From: Stakelama sediminis
Lineage (GTDB): Bacteria; Pseudomonadota; Alphaproteobacteria; Sphingomonadales; Sphingomonadaceae
NCBI RefSeq assembly: GCF_014199335.1
Contig: NZ_JACIJI010000002.1
Coordinates: forward strand, 62,001 to 126,000
Direction: 5' to 3'
DNA: 64,000 bases
Shown: in pieces, positions 21,769 through 30,307 of the stretch
Position numbering within the stretch: the stretch's first letter is position 1
Layout of the letters: every line of letters begins with the position of its first letter
Notes under the pieces: generated by a model
The model's database searches: none
Seen by the model: only the letters and a program-made list of their open reading frames with translations
What the model was told of the DNA's origin: nothing
Position numbers and translations under genes: made by a program

Positions 21769-22227
21769 CTAGCGTCGCGGTATGCACCTTGCCTGATAGT
21801 ATTCGACCGTTCCCGGCATCTGGCGATTGCAGGTTGCATTTCCTCCGGGCTGACACTGTGCCGATACCACGTAGCCAGCAAACAGGATTGTTCCTGCCTC
21901 CATGAGTTGAATGCCAATGAAGCGGCGCCCATCGGGCGCTTCCCAAACACTGCGAGCGGCAGGGCCGTCTTTGGTCTTGGTGTTGAATAGCAGCGGGCTA
22001 CCCACCGGAATCATGCCTGTGCCATTGACGCTCAAGACCGTGATTGTGCCGCGAACGGTGTCCATGACGGCGGAAAGGCTAATCCGCCCTTCCGCCGCAT
22101 TGGGTGGGATAGTGCCGTCCGATTGGAGAGGCGCTCCTGCGCAATCCATCGTGACGGTGCGCGCTTGCGCGGGATGAGAAGATATGAGCGCGGCGATCAC
22201 CAGCGCCGCAATCGCTGATTTTTTCAT
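21769..22227 (-). CDS. small exported protein of unknown function
   Basis: A 152-residue protein with a clear signal peptide (MKKSAIAALVIAALISSHPAQA) and three or more cysteines in the mature part (MDCAGAP, SAQCQPGG, TCNRQMPG, ARCIPRR), suggesting a disulfide-bonded periplasmic protein. The start at 22227 follows a GGAGG site; frames upstream are dismissed. It is divergent from the coupling protein gene. I do not recognise the family. Confidence 0.7.
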   Translation of the reverse strand: MKKSAIAALVIAALISSHPAQARTVTMDCAGAPLQSDGTIPPNAAEGRISLSAVMDTVRGTITVLSVNGTGMIPVGSPLLFNTKTKDGPAARSVWEAPDGRRFIGIQLMEAGTILFAGYVVSAQCQPGGNATCNRQMPGTVEYYQARCIPRR

Positions 22228-22432
22228 ACGAGCCTCCATTGCGCGCCGACATTTTGTCGGCGCTTGAGGCCTCCCCATTGCTCTTGAATCGCGCTCCATT
22301 GCCAAGCCGTTGGAGGGCTACGGATTAGCCAAGCAGGGGCAAAGGCTGGCTAACGCGCTGACATTGCCGTGGCACTTCCATTGCACGGCGCATGACTGGA
22401 AAAGTCATGAGGTAAAGCCGCACAGAGGCAGC

Positions 22433-24190
22433 ATGGATACGAAACCAAAGATCGCGGCGACAAAGCCATTCCCACGCGGCACCAACCCATTGCAAGCCAT
22501 CGAAGGCCAGACAGGCACTTCAGTCTGGCTTCAGGCAGACCAGCACTATGCCCTTGGGCAGTTGTGGCTTGGACGTAACTCTGATGGAGAGGCGGTGGGC
22601 GTCGATGACAACAGGCATATCGTCACTGTGGCGGGAAGCCGAGCTGGCAAAGGCACATCGCTCATCATTCCGAACTTATGCCTTTGGCCCGGTAGTGCGG
22701 TCGTCATCGACCCCAAGGGGGAAAACGCGGCTTGCACGGCGCGCTATCGCGCCACTTTGCCCGATCATCGCGTTATCGTTCTCGACCCCTTTCAGGAATC
22801 CGGCGTCGCAGACGAATTGCACGGCGCTTACAATCCGCTTGATCTGATCGACGCCGCCACCGATGAGGCAATCGACCTTTCAGGCGCGCTTGCGAGTGCG
22901 ATTGTCATGCGCAGCAATGACAAAGATGCGCATTGGGATGAGTCCGCAAAGCAACTGATCGAGGCGCTTCTACTGCATATTTGCGAAATCGAGCCATGCG
23001 GCGAGCGCCGCTCTCTGGCCCGTCTTTATCAGCTTCTTATGCGCGGCGACGCCGAATTTTCAGCGCAGATTGATGAAGAAGCCATATCGGCGGGCGAGGA
23101 ACCGCCGCAGATGAACGGATTCCAAGCCCTTTGGCTCCACATGGCGACTTCCGAAGCCGAAAATCAGAATGTCAGGGATATCATCATTGGCGCGGCTGAA
23201 ACCATCCGGGCGATGGGCGAGGCCGAGCGGGGCAGCGTCCTTAGCACGGCACGCAGGAATACCCGCTTTCTTGCAACGCCACGGATTCAGAAGGTGCTTG
23301 GCTCCACGAGCTTTGCGCTCGAAGACCTCAAGCTGCACAAGGGCGGCGTTACCCTCTATCTGTGCCTTCCGGCCCGATATCTGGCTAGCCATGCACGTTT
23401 CCTTCGCCTGATCGTGAACCAACTTCTATTCCAGATGGAGGCGGTCGGACTCGCTACACCCGCTTGCGGGCATCCCGTTCTTTTCATCTTGGATGAGTTT
23501 GCCACCCTTGGGCATATGGAGGCCATTGAAAAAGCCGCTGGCCTCATGGCTGGATACGGCATCAAACTTTGGCCCATTCTGCAAGATCTCACGCAGTTGA
23601 AGCGGCATTATCGAGAAAGCTGGGAAACCTTTCTCGGCAACGCGGGCACGCTCACCTTTTTTGGAAACACGGACTTGACCACGCTCGAATGGCTGACCAA
23701 ACGAATGGGCCAAACCGAAATAACCATCGTCGATACATCGACGAGCCGCACGCACAGCCAAGGCACGTCCACACAAAGCGGAACATCGACCAGCGCCGGG
23801 GCAACGTCACAGGAAGGTGCGAGCGAGGGAGCCTCTGACATGGCCCCGATGAGTGAAATGGCGACCGTTCAAGGCGGCAGGAGCATTATGGATATGTTCC
23901 TACGGCGCGCATCCAAAACGGTTGCGACAAATTGGGGCCGCAGCTCGTCGCAGTCAACTTCCGAGACAAATGGCACCAGCCAAACGGACTCTGAATCGAA
24001 CAGCACGGCTGATGGTGAAACGACGAACAGGCGGACTCAGGCCGTGCCGCTGATGAGTGCGCAGGAAATCGCCAGCTATTTTGACCGCTCGGAGGGCAGA
24101 TTGATCGCGTTTTTGGGCGGTTATGGGCCTTATGCCGTGAGCCGCACCCCCTACTACGAAGACGCCATCTTTCAGGGACGCTACGACTGA
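22433..24190 (+). CDS. VirD4/TraG-type DNA transfer coupling ATPase
   Basis: Links the relaxase-bound strand to a type IV secretion channel. The 585-residue protein has Walker A GSRAGKGTS at about 68-76 (IVTVAGSRAGKGTSLIIPNL), Walker B LFILDEFATLGHM in the centre, and the TraG segment FFGNTDLTTLEWLTKRMGQTEI. The N-terminal membrane segments usual in VirD4 are missing; the protein begins almost directly with the ATPase domain. After the ATPase comes a Ser/Thr/Gly-rich low-complexity linker (about 485-560) and a short conserved tail. Confidence 0.9.
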   Translation: MDTKPKIAATKPFPRGTNPLQAIEGQTGTSVWLQADQHYALGQLWLGRNSDGEAVGVDDNRHIVTVAGSRAGKGTSLIIPNLCLWPGSAVVIDPKGENAACTARYRATLPDHRVIVLDPFQESGVADELHGAYNPLDLIDAATDEAIDLSGALASAIVMRSNDKDAHWDESAKQLIEALLLHICEIEPCGERRSLARLYQLLMRGDAEFSAQIDEEAISAGEEPPQMNGFQALWLHMATSEAENQNVRDIIIGAAETIRAMGEAERGSVLSTARRNTRFLATPRIQKVLGSTSFALEDLKLHKGGVTLYLCLPARYLASHARFLRLIVNQLLFQMEAVGLATPACGHPVLFILDEFATLGHMEAIEKAAGLMAGYGIKLWPILQDLTQLKRHYRESWETFLGNAGTLTFFGNTDLTTLEWLTKRMGQTEITIVDTSTSRTHSQGTSTQSGTSTSAGATSQEGASEGASDMAPMSEMATVQGGRSIMDMFLRRASKTVATNWGRSSSQSTSETNGTSQTDSESNSTADGETTNRRTQAVPLMSAQEIASYFDRSEGRLIAFLGGYGPYAVSRTPYYEDAIFQGRYD

Positions 24191-24615
24191 TAGAGGATGC
24201 GGCGCGGAATTTCGGAATAGACGCGCCGATAGGAAAGCGGTGTTGGGAAATCGAAGAAGCCGAGGTGGGTTTCATGCGATGCATAAAGCCCATCGAGCCA
24301 ATCATTCGCTGCGCCACGTTCCGCAGTCTGAATCTCGGTCAGCGTCATTGTGATCTCGAACGGAAACGTCCAGCCGAACAAATCGGCAGCTCGTTCCGGG
24401 CAGAACGCATAAGCATGGTCCCATGCGAAGGAAATGATCGTCTTATCAATGGTCGGATATTGGCTGGCAAGCCAATCGAACCGCGCCCAATATCCGTCAT
24501 GCATGACGTGGTGGAGACGAGCGCCGTCTGGTAGCTTTATGACGCGCTGACTGTAGCGCTTCTCATACGAATAGACGGGGTTAGCGCTCGCGGGGGTTAT
24601 CTTTACCGGCTCCAT
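24181..24615 (-). CDS. hypothetical protein
   Basis: A 144-residue soluble protein starting MEPVKITPASANPVYSYEKR. It is rich in aromatics (for example DHAYAFCPERAADLFGWTFP). No domain is recognised. It is convergent with and overlaps the end of the coupling-protein gene by 10 bases. Its start lies inside the end of the next minus-strand gene, so the two are probably one transcript. Confidence 0.6.
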   Translation of the reverse strand: MEPVKITPASANPVYSYEKRYSQRVIKLPDGARLHHVMHDGYWARFDWLASQYPTIDKTIISFAWDHAYAFCPERAADLFGWTFPFEITMTLTEIQTAERGAANDWLDGLYASHETHLGFFDFPTPLSYRRVYSEIPRRILYQS

Positions 24616-24919
24616 TTTTCGATCTTGCCATATCGAATGCGCGCCTCGCACGGTTTGCCTCTACCTGATTGTTCTGGTTTTGATTTTTCGTCTCTTTTGT
24701 CGCGCCCACAAGGCGGGATTGCCTTGCCGCGTGAACCTGTCGATTGACGCTATTTTCGCCCATGCCCTTTGGCTGGGGCGCAAGGCTTCCCGCCGGAGCA
24801 TGATCGACCTTCGCTGACTCTTTTGCCTTTGGCGTATCCTGCCGTGCGGCGTTTTCAGAAGCTGCCTTTTTGAAATCCGGCGATACGCTCATTTCACTCT
24901 TGCCCGGCAATTTCTTCAC
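24581..24919 (-). CDS. hypothetical, low-complexity basic protein
   Basis: About 112 residues, rich in Lys, Ala, Asn and Gln (ATKETKNQNQNNQVEANRAR near the C-terminus), probably disordered. The GTG at 24919 is preferred because GGGAGAA lies just before it. The gene overlaps the next by 35 bases. Function is unknown; genes like this often accompany mobilization genes. Confidence 0.55.
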   Translation of the reverse strand: MKKLPGKSEMSVSPDFKKAASENAARQDTPKAKESAKVDHAPAGSLAPQPKGMGENSVNRQVHAARQSRLVGATKETKNQNQNNQVEANRARRAFDMARSKNGAGKDNPRER

Positions 24920-24942
24920 GGGACGTTCTCCCAAGCTGACAG

Positions 24943-24979
24943 AAAAAAGCCCCGCACAAGGGATGGCCTCGTGCGGGGC
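24943..24979 (-). terminator. rho-independent terminator
   Basis: GCCCCGCAC (24949-24957) pairs perfectly with GTGCGGGGC (24971-24979); on the minus strand TTTTTT follows. It lies 25 bases beyond the stop of the membrane/coiled-coil gene at 25004. Confidence 0.88.
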
Positions 24980-25003
24980 GAAGTTGGGGCAAGGCCATTG
25001 GTT

Positions 25004-25729
25004 TTAGGGATTGCCAAGTTGGGCCTTGAGGGTTGCGGGGTCAGGGATGCCCTGCATCGTTTGCCGGAGAATTGTGCCGTAGCCCGTCTGGCTGGCTTCA
25101 TTCACCTCATCAATCAGCTCGTAACGCAGATCGTCCGCCGCGCTGCATGATTGGCGATCAAAGGCACAGGCTACGTCCAAAACGTTTGCAAGGATGGTTC
25201 GTCCAACCTGCGTGCCGCGAACTGTCTCAGACCGCTGCTGCATCACATAGCCTTCGAGGCTCATTGCCACCTGCTGGATTTGCGTCGCCCGGTCATAGAG
25301 ATTTTGATATGCCGCGACCGACGAAGTGACTTGTCCTTGCAGGACTTGGAGCTGCGACTGGTATTGGTAGTCGAGCGCCTTGATTTGCTCTTGGTAAGCC
25401 AACTCGGCATCGCGCTCACCCTCTGCACGAGCCTGCGCGACGGCCCTTTCAAAGTCTGCCTGTTCGTCCATCTGCGCCTTGGCGGCTTCCGCTTCGACCG
25501 TGCCGATTGCGGTGCCGACCAGCGTTGCAGGCTTGTAAGCGTCAGGCGCGAGAACTTGTGCCCCGCCCAAGAGGGCCGCAAGAATGACGCTCTGACCGCC
25601 CAGCATGAGCATGAAGCGCACCAGCCCGCTGCCACGCGAACGTGGCAGCGGCAGGGATTGCAGGGGTGGACGTGGAGAAGGTGCCGCAGACGGCGGCATT
25701 GGGGCATTTCCGCCCGGTTTTTGGGTCAT
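25004..25729 (-). CDS. single-pass membrane protein with coiled coil
   Basis: A 241-residue protein: Pro-rich cytoplasmic N-terminus (APMPPSAAPSPRPPLQSLPL), one membrane segment (about residues 38-58, VRFMLMLGGQSVILAALLGG), then a long Ala/Gln/Glu-rich helix (EAEAAKAQMDEQADFERAVA onward) and two cysteines near CAFDRQSC. The start at 25729 follows GAGGAA. The family is not recognised. Location among transfer genes suggests a transfer or membrane-anchoring role, possibly replacing the membrane part missing from the coupling protein; this is speculation. Confidence 0.65.
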   Translation of the reverse strand: MTQKPGGNAPMPPSAAPSPRPPLQSLPLPRSRGSGLVRFMLMLGGQSVILAALLGGAQVLAPDAYKPATLVGTAIGTVEAEAAKAQMDEQADFERAVAQARAEGERDAELAYQEQIKALDYQYQSQLQVLQGQVTSSVAAYQNLYDRATQIQQVAMSLEGYVMQQRSETVRGTQVGRTILANVLDVACAFDRQSCSAADDLRYELIDEVNEASQTGYGTILRQTMQGIPDPATLKAQLGNP

Positions 25730-25932
25730 GTCATGTTCCTCAATGTGCGGAGTTGCACGGAACAGGATATGCCTCGGAGGTTTGCGCACATGATGCACGC
25801 CTGCCGGGACACGAGGCGAGCATTCATGTGTAGGTAGCTGGAAAGTTTCTGACCAGGAGCGCCCAAAGGGCGGGCGTGATTTTCTTGAAATTCGACCTGA
25901 TGCCGTTACAGTGACGTTAAACGATACAGGTT

Positions 25933-26763
25933 ATGGTAATTCAGATGGCCCGAAAGAAAGACTCGTCAGCTTCTCCGAGGAAGCCAAAAGCCTCCACCGA
26001 AAAGACTCACGGCGGAATCATCATCCCGGACTCCGCCAAGATCAAGCCGAGTGACGGTGAGACCGTCAAAGCATCGCCAAAACGCTGGCGCAAGCCGACC
26101 CTCCCGGAATTGTCCAAGACGAAGCCGGATGACGGCAAGGCAACTGGAAAGCCCGCGAAATCTCCCTCGCCTCAGGACGTGAGGGCGGGCGACCGCGTGC
26201 TTTTTGGCAAATGGACTGGTGCAGAGATCAAGCCGGATTCCGCCCTGCTTTCCATGAAGGATGCCGATATCCTTGGGGTGATCGGTGACGGGCCAATGTC
26301 CGTCGATGACGCCGAACGTCAGGTGCGTCAGAAATTGTCGGACGCCGTTGCGCCGCTTGCGCGAGAATTGATGAGCCGTCGCATGGCGACGGATGAATTT
26401 GCCGCAGAGCTGCGTCAATTCGCGCAGGCCTATTTCGAGCGTCACGACGAGGCCAATCCGCCCCCTGTGCCAGAGCAACGCTTCACGCCACGCAAGGACC
26501 AGATTTTGGATTTTCTGAAATCCGTCTGGGGTGAGTGGATTGGCAAGCGCCTGCTGACGAAGCCCCTTCTCAAGGCGCACGACGATAAGGCGTATGACGC
26601 CCTAATGAACTGGCAGCGTGCCAACAGGCTGCCAGATGACGTTCACGTGCCGACGCAGAAGGAGGCGAATGATCGCTTCCTCAAGCGCCGCTACTTCACC
26701 GTCGATGAGTGCCATCGGGTCGTCGGACTCCTGACCCGACGCGACAAGGACGGAAAACAATAA
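25933..26763 (+). CDS. GroES-segment fusion protein of unknown function
   Basis: A 276-residue protein. Residues 22-37 ([16 protein letters not shown]) match the GroEL-binding mobile loop of the co-chaperonin GroES. Residues 82-118 ([19 protein letters not shown], then [12 protein letters not shown]) match the GroES C-terminal half. The first GroES strand (RPLHDRV) is missing, and the segment between is replaced by a Lys/Pro-rich stretch. A 155-residue C-terminal region of unknown fold follows. It appears to be a monocistronic gene. ATG 25945 is an alternative start. Confidence 0.72.
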   Translation: MVIQMARKKDSSASPRKPKASTEKTHGGIIIPDSAKIKPSDGETVKASPKRWRKPTLPELSKTKPDDGKATGKPAKSPSPQDVRAGDRVLFGKWTGAEIKPDSALLSMKDADILGVIGDGPMSVDDAERQVRQKLSDAVAPLARELMSRRMATDEFAAELRQFAQAYFERHDEANPPPVPEQRFTPRKDQILDFLKSVWGEWIGKRLLTKPLLKAHDDKAYDALMNWQRANRLPDDVHVPTQKEANDRFLKRRYFTVDECHRVVGLLTRRDKDGKQ

Positions 26764-26785
26764 CGCCAAACGTATGACGTTACTG

Positions 26786-26791
26786 TTGACA
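26786..26791 (+). promoter_or_regulatory. candidate -35 box with adjacent inverted repeat
   Basis: A consensus TTGACA lies 59 bases before the 26850 gene. It is preceded by the inverted repeat AACGT-ATG-ACGTT (26769-26781). The octamer TGACGTTA found here (26775-26782) also occurs just upstream of the GroES-like gene (25912-25919), suggesting shared control. The -10 box is weak. Confidence 0.35.
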
Positions 26792-26849
26792 TAATCTGTA
26801 ATCGTCCGCATCTTCCATCTGCAACCAAGCAGAAGGAGATTCGGAGGAA

Positions 26850-27182
26850 ATGGCAGAGATTCCCCAAGCCGCCGCGATTGCGATACCGTTTGAATATACG
26901 TTGGCAGAGCGTGATGCGATCCGTGCGCGCTTTCTTGACCGCAAGGCCGCTCTTGGGGTCGGAAATCCGACGCTTTCCTACACAATCTGCCGCACCGTCG
27001 CAGCCAAGCGCCTTCATGTGAAGTTTCCAGACGGAACGTGCATTCCCGAACCGAACGGACTTTCGGCACGCGATCTTGCGAACTTTGAGAATGGTCGCAT
27101 GACGACACACGGCAAGCTCGTCGTCATCGACGCCTATCTTCAAATCATCGGGGCCACACCGACTACACTCATCGCGGCCTGA
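26850..27182 (+). CDS. hypothetical protein
   Basis: A 110-residue protein with strong ribosome sites (AAGGAG and GGAGG) before its ATG. The C-terminal half (LSARDLANFENGRMTTHGKL) looks helical, and an HTH is possible but not certain. It is closed by a strong terminator. A small element-borne regulator is one reading. Confidence 0.6.
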   Translation: MAEIPQAAAIAIPFEYTLAERDAIRARFLDRKAALGVGNPTLSYTICRTVAAKRLHVKFPDGTCIPEPNGLSARDLANFENGRMTTHGKLVVIDAYLQIIGATPTTLIAA

Positions 27183-27205
27183 CCGCTTAAGCCGAAAACC
27201 TATTG

Positions 27206-27240
27206 CCCGCTGCATGGTAGCCATGCAGCGGGCATTTTGC
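27206..27240 (+). terminator. rho-independent terminator
   Basis: Perfect 13-bp stem GCCCGCTGCATGG/CCATGCAGCGGGC with loop TAG, followed by ATTTTG. It lies 24 bases after the 26850 gene. Confidence 0.85.
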
Positions 27241-27512
27241 ATCTGTGATGCTTCACACTCCCGGCACAGGTTTATCAGCCCGCGCCTCGGCCTTCCTGCC
27301 TCATGTAAGACAAGCCGCATAGCTATCGGCCCGGCAACCAACCTGCGCTTCGCTTGGCCTGCTGCAATGGGCTGCCCGCTCCATTCGGGCGGTTCCCGCC
27401 CTCCCGTGTTCCCCATGCACCTTGCCGGTCTTCCGACCGCTTAATGGGCTTGCGTCGGCTGGAAGAGCCAGTCGCGATAAAACTTGAAACCCTCGACACA
27501 GGAGATTTCCAC
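27241..27512. other. intergenic region
   Basis: About 270 bases between the terminator and the 27513 gene. I see no gene or repeat. The last 20 bases contain the AGGAG ribosome site of the next gene. The promoter of that gene should lie here. Confidence 0.4.
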
Positions 27513-27722
27513 ATGACCACAGCAACGCAAAATCCCACCGCTAACAAGCGCCCTGAGTTCGCCGTAAAGGTCCGCAAAGGAAGTGGAGAGAAAGCTCGCT
27601 TCGAGCAGATCGGAGTTGTCTGGACCCGCGATAACGGCTCGATGTTTTGCCGCCTTGTCGGCAGTCAGGTTGTCACGGACGGCTTCTACATCTTCCCGAT
27701 CAACCGCGAGGCGGGGCAATAG
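27513..27722 (+). CDS. small hypothetical protein
   Basis: A 69-residue protein starting MTTATQNPTANKRPEFAVKV, predicted to be mostly beta strand (FEQIGVVWTRDNGSMFCRLV). The start follows ACAGGAG. It resembles small conserved proteins of plasmids and integrative elements, but I do not recognise a family. It is convergent with the AbiEii gene. Confidence 0.6.
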   Translation: MTTATQNPTANKRPEFAVKVRKGSGEKARFEQIGVVWTRDNGSMFCRLVGSQVVTDGFYIFPINREAGQ

Positions 27723-27740
27723 CCCCGCCGTCCGGCGGCG

Positions 27741-28664
27741 TCATTCGCCGCCAAGAGCATCTTCGAGGGCTTCCAGATTGGCAGCCCAGCCGCTTGGGTT
27801 TTGCTCTTTCAGCTTGCGCAAGTTTTGAAGTTTCCAGCGCGGGCCGGGTAGATCAGCCAGCCCTGCAAGCGGATAAAGGGACCAGTCAGGTTCGCAGGCA
27901 TCGAAACTACGGAGGAATGAGCGATCATCCGGGGCGAGGCCACGATGGACTGCCCCGATGAGGCGGTCCATCGTGGCCTCGTGATCGTCATAGGTAAATT
28001 CTTCGAATGCCATGCCCGCGAATTGCTTTGCGAAGGTTTCGCGTTGATCGAGGCGGTTGGGTTTCAGGAGTTCCGCTATCGGGCGGTTGTGGCTGACCAG
28101 CGCTGCGATGAAGCCCAAACGAACATCGTCGCTGAAACCTTCCGTATCGAGCAGGTCGCGCACGTCGAATAGATCGCGTGGGTGCTGGCGATCAAGCGCA
28201 GCGCAAATCTTCCCGCCGAAGAGTTCGCCATGCGCAATGACAGGGACTTCGACGAATTTCCCGAATTCGTCCTGAACCCTGTCAGAGCAGGCCATCATGC
28301 GCGGGGGTTGCAGATGACCACGGAGAACCGCGTTGACCTCAATTTTGATTTGCGTGCCTTGCCGTTCACAAAGCAGTTTGACTTCGGGCGCGCTCGCGCT
28401 GCCGGACGGACGACAGCGCGTGTCAGGATATGTCGCCTCGACCTTTGCCCTGATGCGGTCAAGAGCCGCAGCAATCCCTTGGAGGTCGTCAGCACGTTCA
28501 CCGGCATTGAGCCATGTGAGGTCAATATCGACCGAAAGGCGCGGCATATCCCGCACGAACAGGTTGATCGCCGTGCCTCCCTTGAGAGCAAGCCCCTCTT
28601 CCTGCCCGACCAAGGGCAGGACATCGAGCAACAGATCAACTTGGGAGTGATAGGCCTCACGCAT
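27741..28664 (-). CDS. abiEii: AbiEii/AbiGii-family nucleotidyltransferase toxin
   Basis: Toxin of a type IV toxin-antitoxin/abortive-infection pair. The 307-residue protein has the nucleotidyltransferase signature ALKGGTAINLF (residues 26-36) followed by RLSVDIDLTW with the metal-binding DID at 46-48. Family members transfer nucleotides, reported for related enzymes to act on tRNA acceptor ends. Its start overlaps the antitoxin stop by 8 bases, the usual order of antitoxin first. Confidence 0.9.
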   Translation of the reverse strand: MREAYHSQVDLLLDVLPLVGQEEGLALKGGTAINLFVRDMPRLSVDIDLTWLNAGERADDLQGIAAALDRIRAKVEATYPDTRCRPSGSASAPEVKLLCERQGTQIKIEVNAVLRGHLQPPRMMACSDRVQDEFGKFVEVPVIAHGELFGGKICAALDRQHPRDLFDVRDLLDTEGFSDDVRLGFIAALVSHNRPIAELLKPNRLDQRETFAKQFAGMAFEEFTYDDHEATMDRLIGAVHRGLAPDDRSFLRSFDACEPDWSLYPLAGLADLPGPRWKLQNLRKLKEQNPSGWAANLEALEDALGGE

Positions 28665-29433
28665 CGGGGTTCACCAGTTCGGATGGGAGGAGAAGGCCAT
28701 ATTTGGCGACATACTTGCCCTTAGGCACAAGACTTCGATCACCTGTGCCAAGGTCGATCACATCGGGATTGAGGTGGCGCGTAACGGGAAGATCGGCCCG
28801 TTCCGCCAGATAGAGAAACAGGCGTTTGACCTTGACCGAATTGCAGGCCTCAAGAAGCTCCTGCATAAGCTTTGGGCGCAAAGTGACCAGCCCTTCGGTG
28901 AGCTGCGCGGCTTCAACAAGATCGACCGCTTGCGGTGTCAGGTGCAGCGTTTCCAATATCGCCCGTTCGGGGCTGGAAGCGCGCAGCTTGAAGCCCTCAA
29001 CTGCCTCAAGGTCAGCCAGCCCAAGATCGGGGGGCAGAAATTTCGTTTGCGTATGGCGTATGTCCACCGACCAATCATAGGTCTTGAACCATGCAGGTAG
29101 CGCGACCTTAGGCGGAGAAAACAGAAAAACGGTCTGTTCTGCAAAGCGGAGATAGTGCGCTTTGCCCGTCATCTCCAATGCGGTGCGTGCGGCAACATGC
29201 ACGTCCAGCTTGAGCTGGGTCTGGATAGTCCAGAGAGCGCCCTGCCACGTCACCGTCTCAACAGGACGCTTGTATGCGCCGCGCCCTAACGGCTCCAGCC
29301 AGCGGCTGGAGAGGTAATTTTGGGTATCTTGAGGCGATATGCCCAGCTCATTCAGACGCACGGAAGTGACGACCGTGTGCGGTCGCCACTGATCCATAAG
29401 ACTCTTTATTTTTTCTGATCGAGATATACTCAT
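28657..29433 (-). CDS. abiEi: AbiEi-family antitoxin
   Basis: A 258-residue antitoxin and autorepressor. The N-terminal winged helix (TVVTSVRLNELGISPQDTQN, then YLSSRWLEPLGRGAYKRP) is followed by the AbiEi C-terminal domain. The start at 29433 (MSISRSEKIKSLMDQW) is preferred over a longer frame. An inverted repeat covers the start region, which would let it repress its own operon. Confidence 0.88.
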   Translation of the reverse strand: MSISRSEKIKSLMDQWRPHTVVTSVRLNELGISPQDTQNYLSSRWLEPLGRGAYKRPVETVTWQGALWTIQTQLKLDVHVAARTALEMTGKAHYLRFAEQTVFLFSPPKVALPAWFKTYDWSVDIRHTQTKFLPPDLGLADLEAVEGFKLRASSPERAILETLHLTPQAVDLVEAAQLTEGLVTLRPKLMQELLEACNSVKVKRLFLYLAERADLPVTRHLNPDVIDLGTGDRSLVPKGKYVAKYGLLLPSELVNPDA

Positions 29434-29442
29434 AATATATCT
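29422..29442. promoter_or_regulatory. candidate AbiEi operator
   Basis: AGATATA and TATATCT, perfect 7-bp arms with a 7-base spacer, straddle the antitoxin start codon. The 9-mer ATATATCTA from the right arm recurs upstream at 29518-29526. AbiEi antitoxins are known to bind inverted repeats in their promoters; assignment is by position. Confidence 0.5.
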
Positions 29443-29944
29443 ATGGCATAAAAAACAAAGAAAAGCAAGGGCTGAGCCATCTGCCTCTTTGGAAAATCCA
29501 TCATACATAAACCAAGGATATATCTACGAACGAAAAATCAAAGATGTAACCTCATGCTGCCTTGAAACCGTGCCTTGAGAGCAATCCGCTCCGCCTCGTA
29601 TCGGCTAAAGAGACATGCATATGGCTAATTTTCAGGAAATATTAGGGCCATTGCATGGAAACAGAAATCCAATAAAAACAAGCGCCTATTGCAGGTGTTT
29701 TGCCACGTCCCAAAGTAGCGTGAGACAATGGGTTATGGACGTTTGCAAGCCATGTTGCGGTTAACCGCAACTGTCTTGGTCAAGGGGGCTTAAGCGCCGC
29801 CCCCGTTGACAATCCCCGGCTGGTTGTCCGCCCCGAACATTGAGTTCGTGACGGTCAATCGCACCGTATCCGGCGGTGCATCACGGCCAGAGAACATGCG
29901 TCCCTGGACCCGCATTTTTGTTTTCGCGGGGAGGTGTAGAGGAA
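29443..29944. other. intergenic region, probable oriT zone
   Basis: About 500 bases between divergent abiE and mob genes. It holds a perfect 18-bp palindrome (29754-29771), a GGGGGC/GCCCCC stem (29784-29804), and a GCACCG/CGGTGC stem around 29850-29880. Dense dyads just upstream of mobC and the relaxase are typical of a transfer origin. No nic site could be assigned. Confidence 0.5.
29754..29771. repeat. perfect 18-bp palindrome, oriT candidate
   Basis: GTTGCGGTTAACCGCAAC is an uninterrupted palindrome about 175 bases upstream of mobC. It could be a MobC or relaxase binding site. Confidence 0.6.
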
Positions 29945-30307
29945 GTGGCATCGGACAAACGAAAGCGGCAATATCTGATCGGCGTGCGGCTCTCCGAAGA
30001 GGAGCGCACCGCACTGGAAGCCTTAGCTGCTTCCCGTCAGACATCGCTTCCCGCTTTCCTTCGCGCTGCTGGCCTTCGCCAGCGCCTCGCCTCTTCCGCC
30101 GCCCCGATCACCTTCGCTGACCGGGACGAATTGCGGCGCATCAAGATGGATTTGGGGGAGGTCGCAAGTAGCCTGCAACACCTCGCCAAATCCTTTGCCG
30201 CAATCGAAGACCCCGCTTCAAACTTGGTGCTTCAGACCGAGATTGCGCTGCAAGCGGTCTGGCGCACCAACGCTCATATCCGGGAGGTGCTGGGATATGA
30301 TCGTTAA
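29945..30307 (+). CDS. mobC: MobC-like mobilization accessory protein
   Basis: A 120-residue protein whose N-terminal half (KRKRQYLIGVRLSEEERTAL, then EALAASRQTSLPAFLRAAGL) is a ribbon-helix-helix DNA-binding region. The C-terminal half is the helical MobC region (LGEVASSLQHLAKSFA). It helps the relaxase bind and open oriT. The GTG at 29945 is chosen, with GGGGAGG upstream. It overlaps the relaxase by 11 bases. Confidence 0.8.
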   Translation: MASDKRKRQYLIGVRLSEEERTALEALAASRQTSLPAFLRAAGLRQRLASSAAPITFADRDELRRIKMDLGEVASSLQHLAKSFAAIEDPASNLVLQTEIALQAVWRTNAHIREVLGYDR

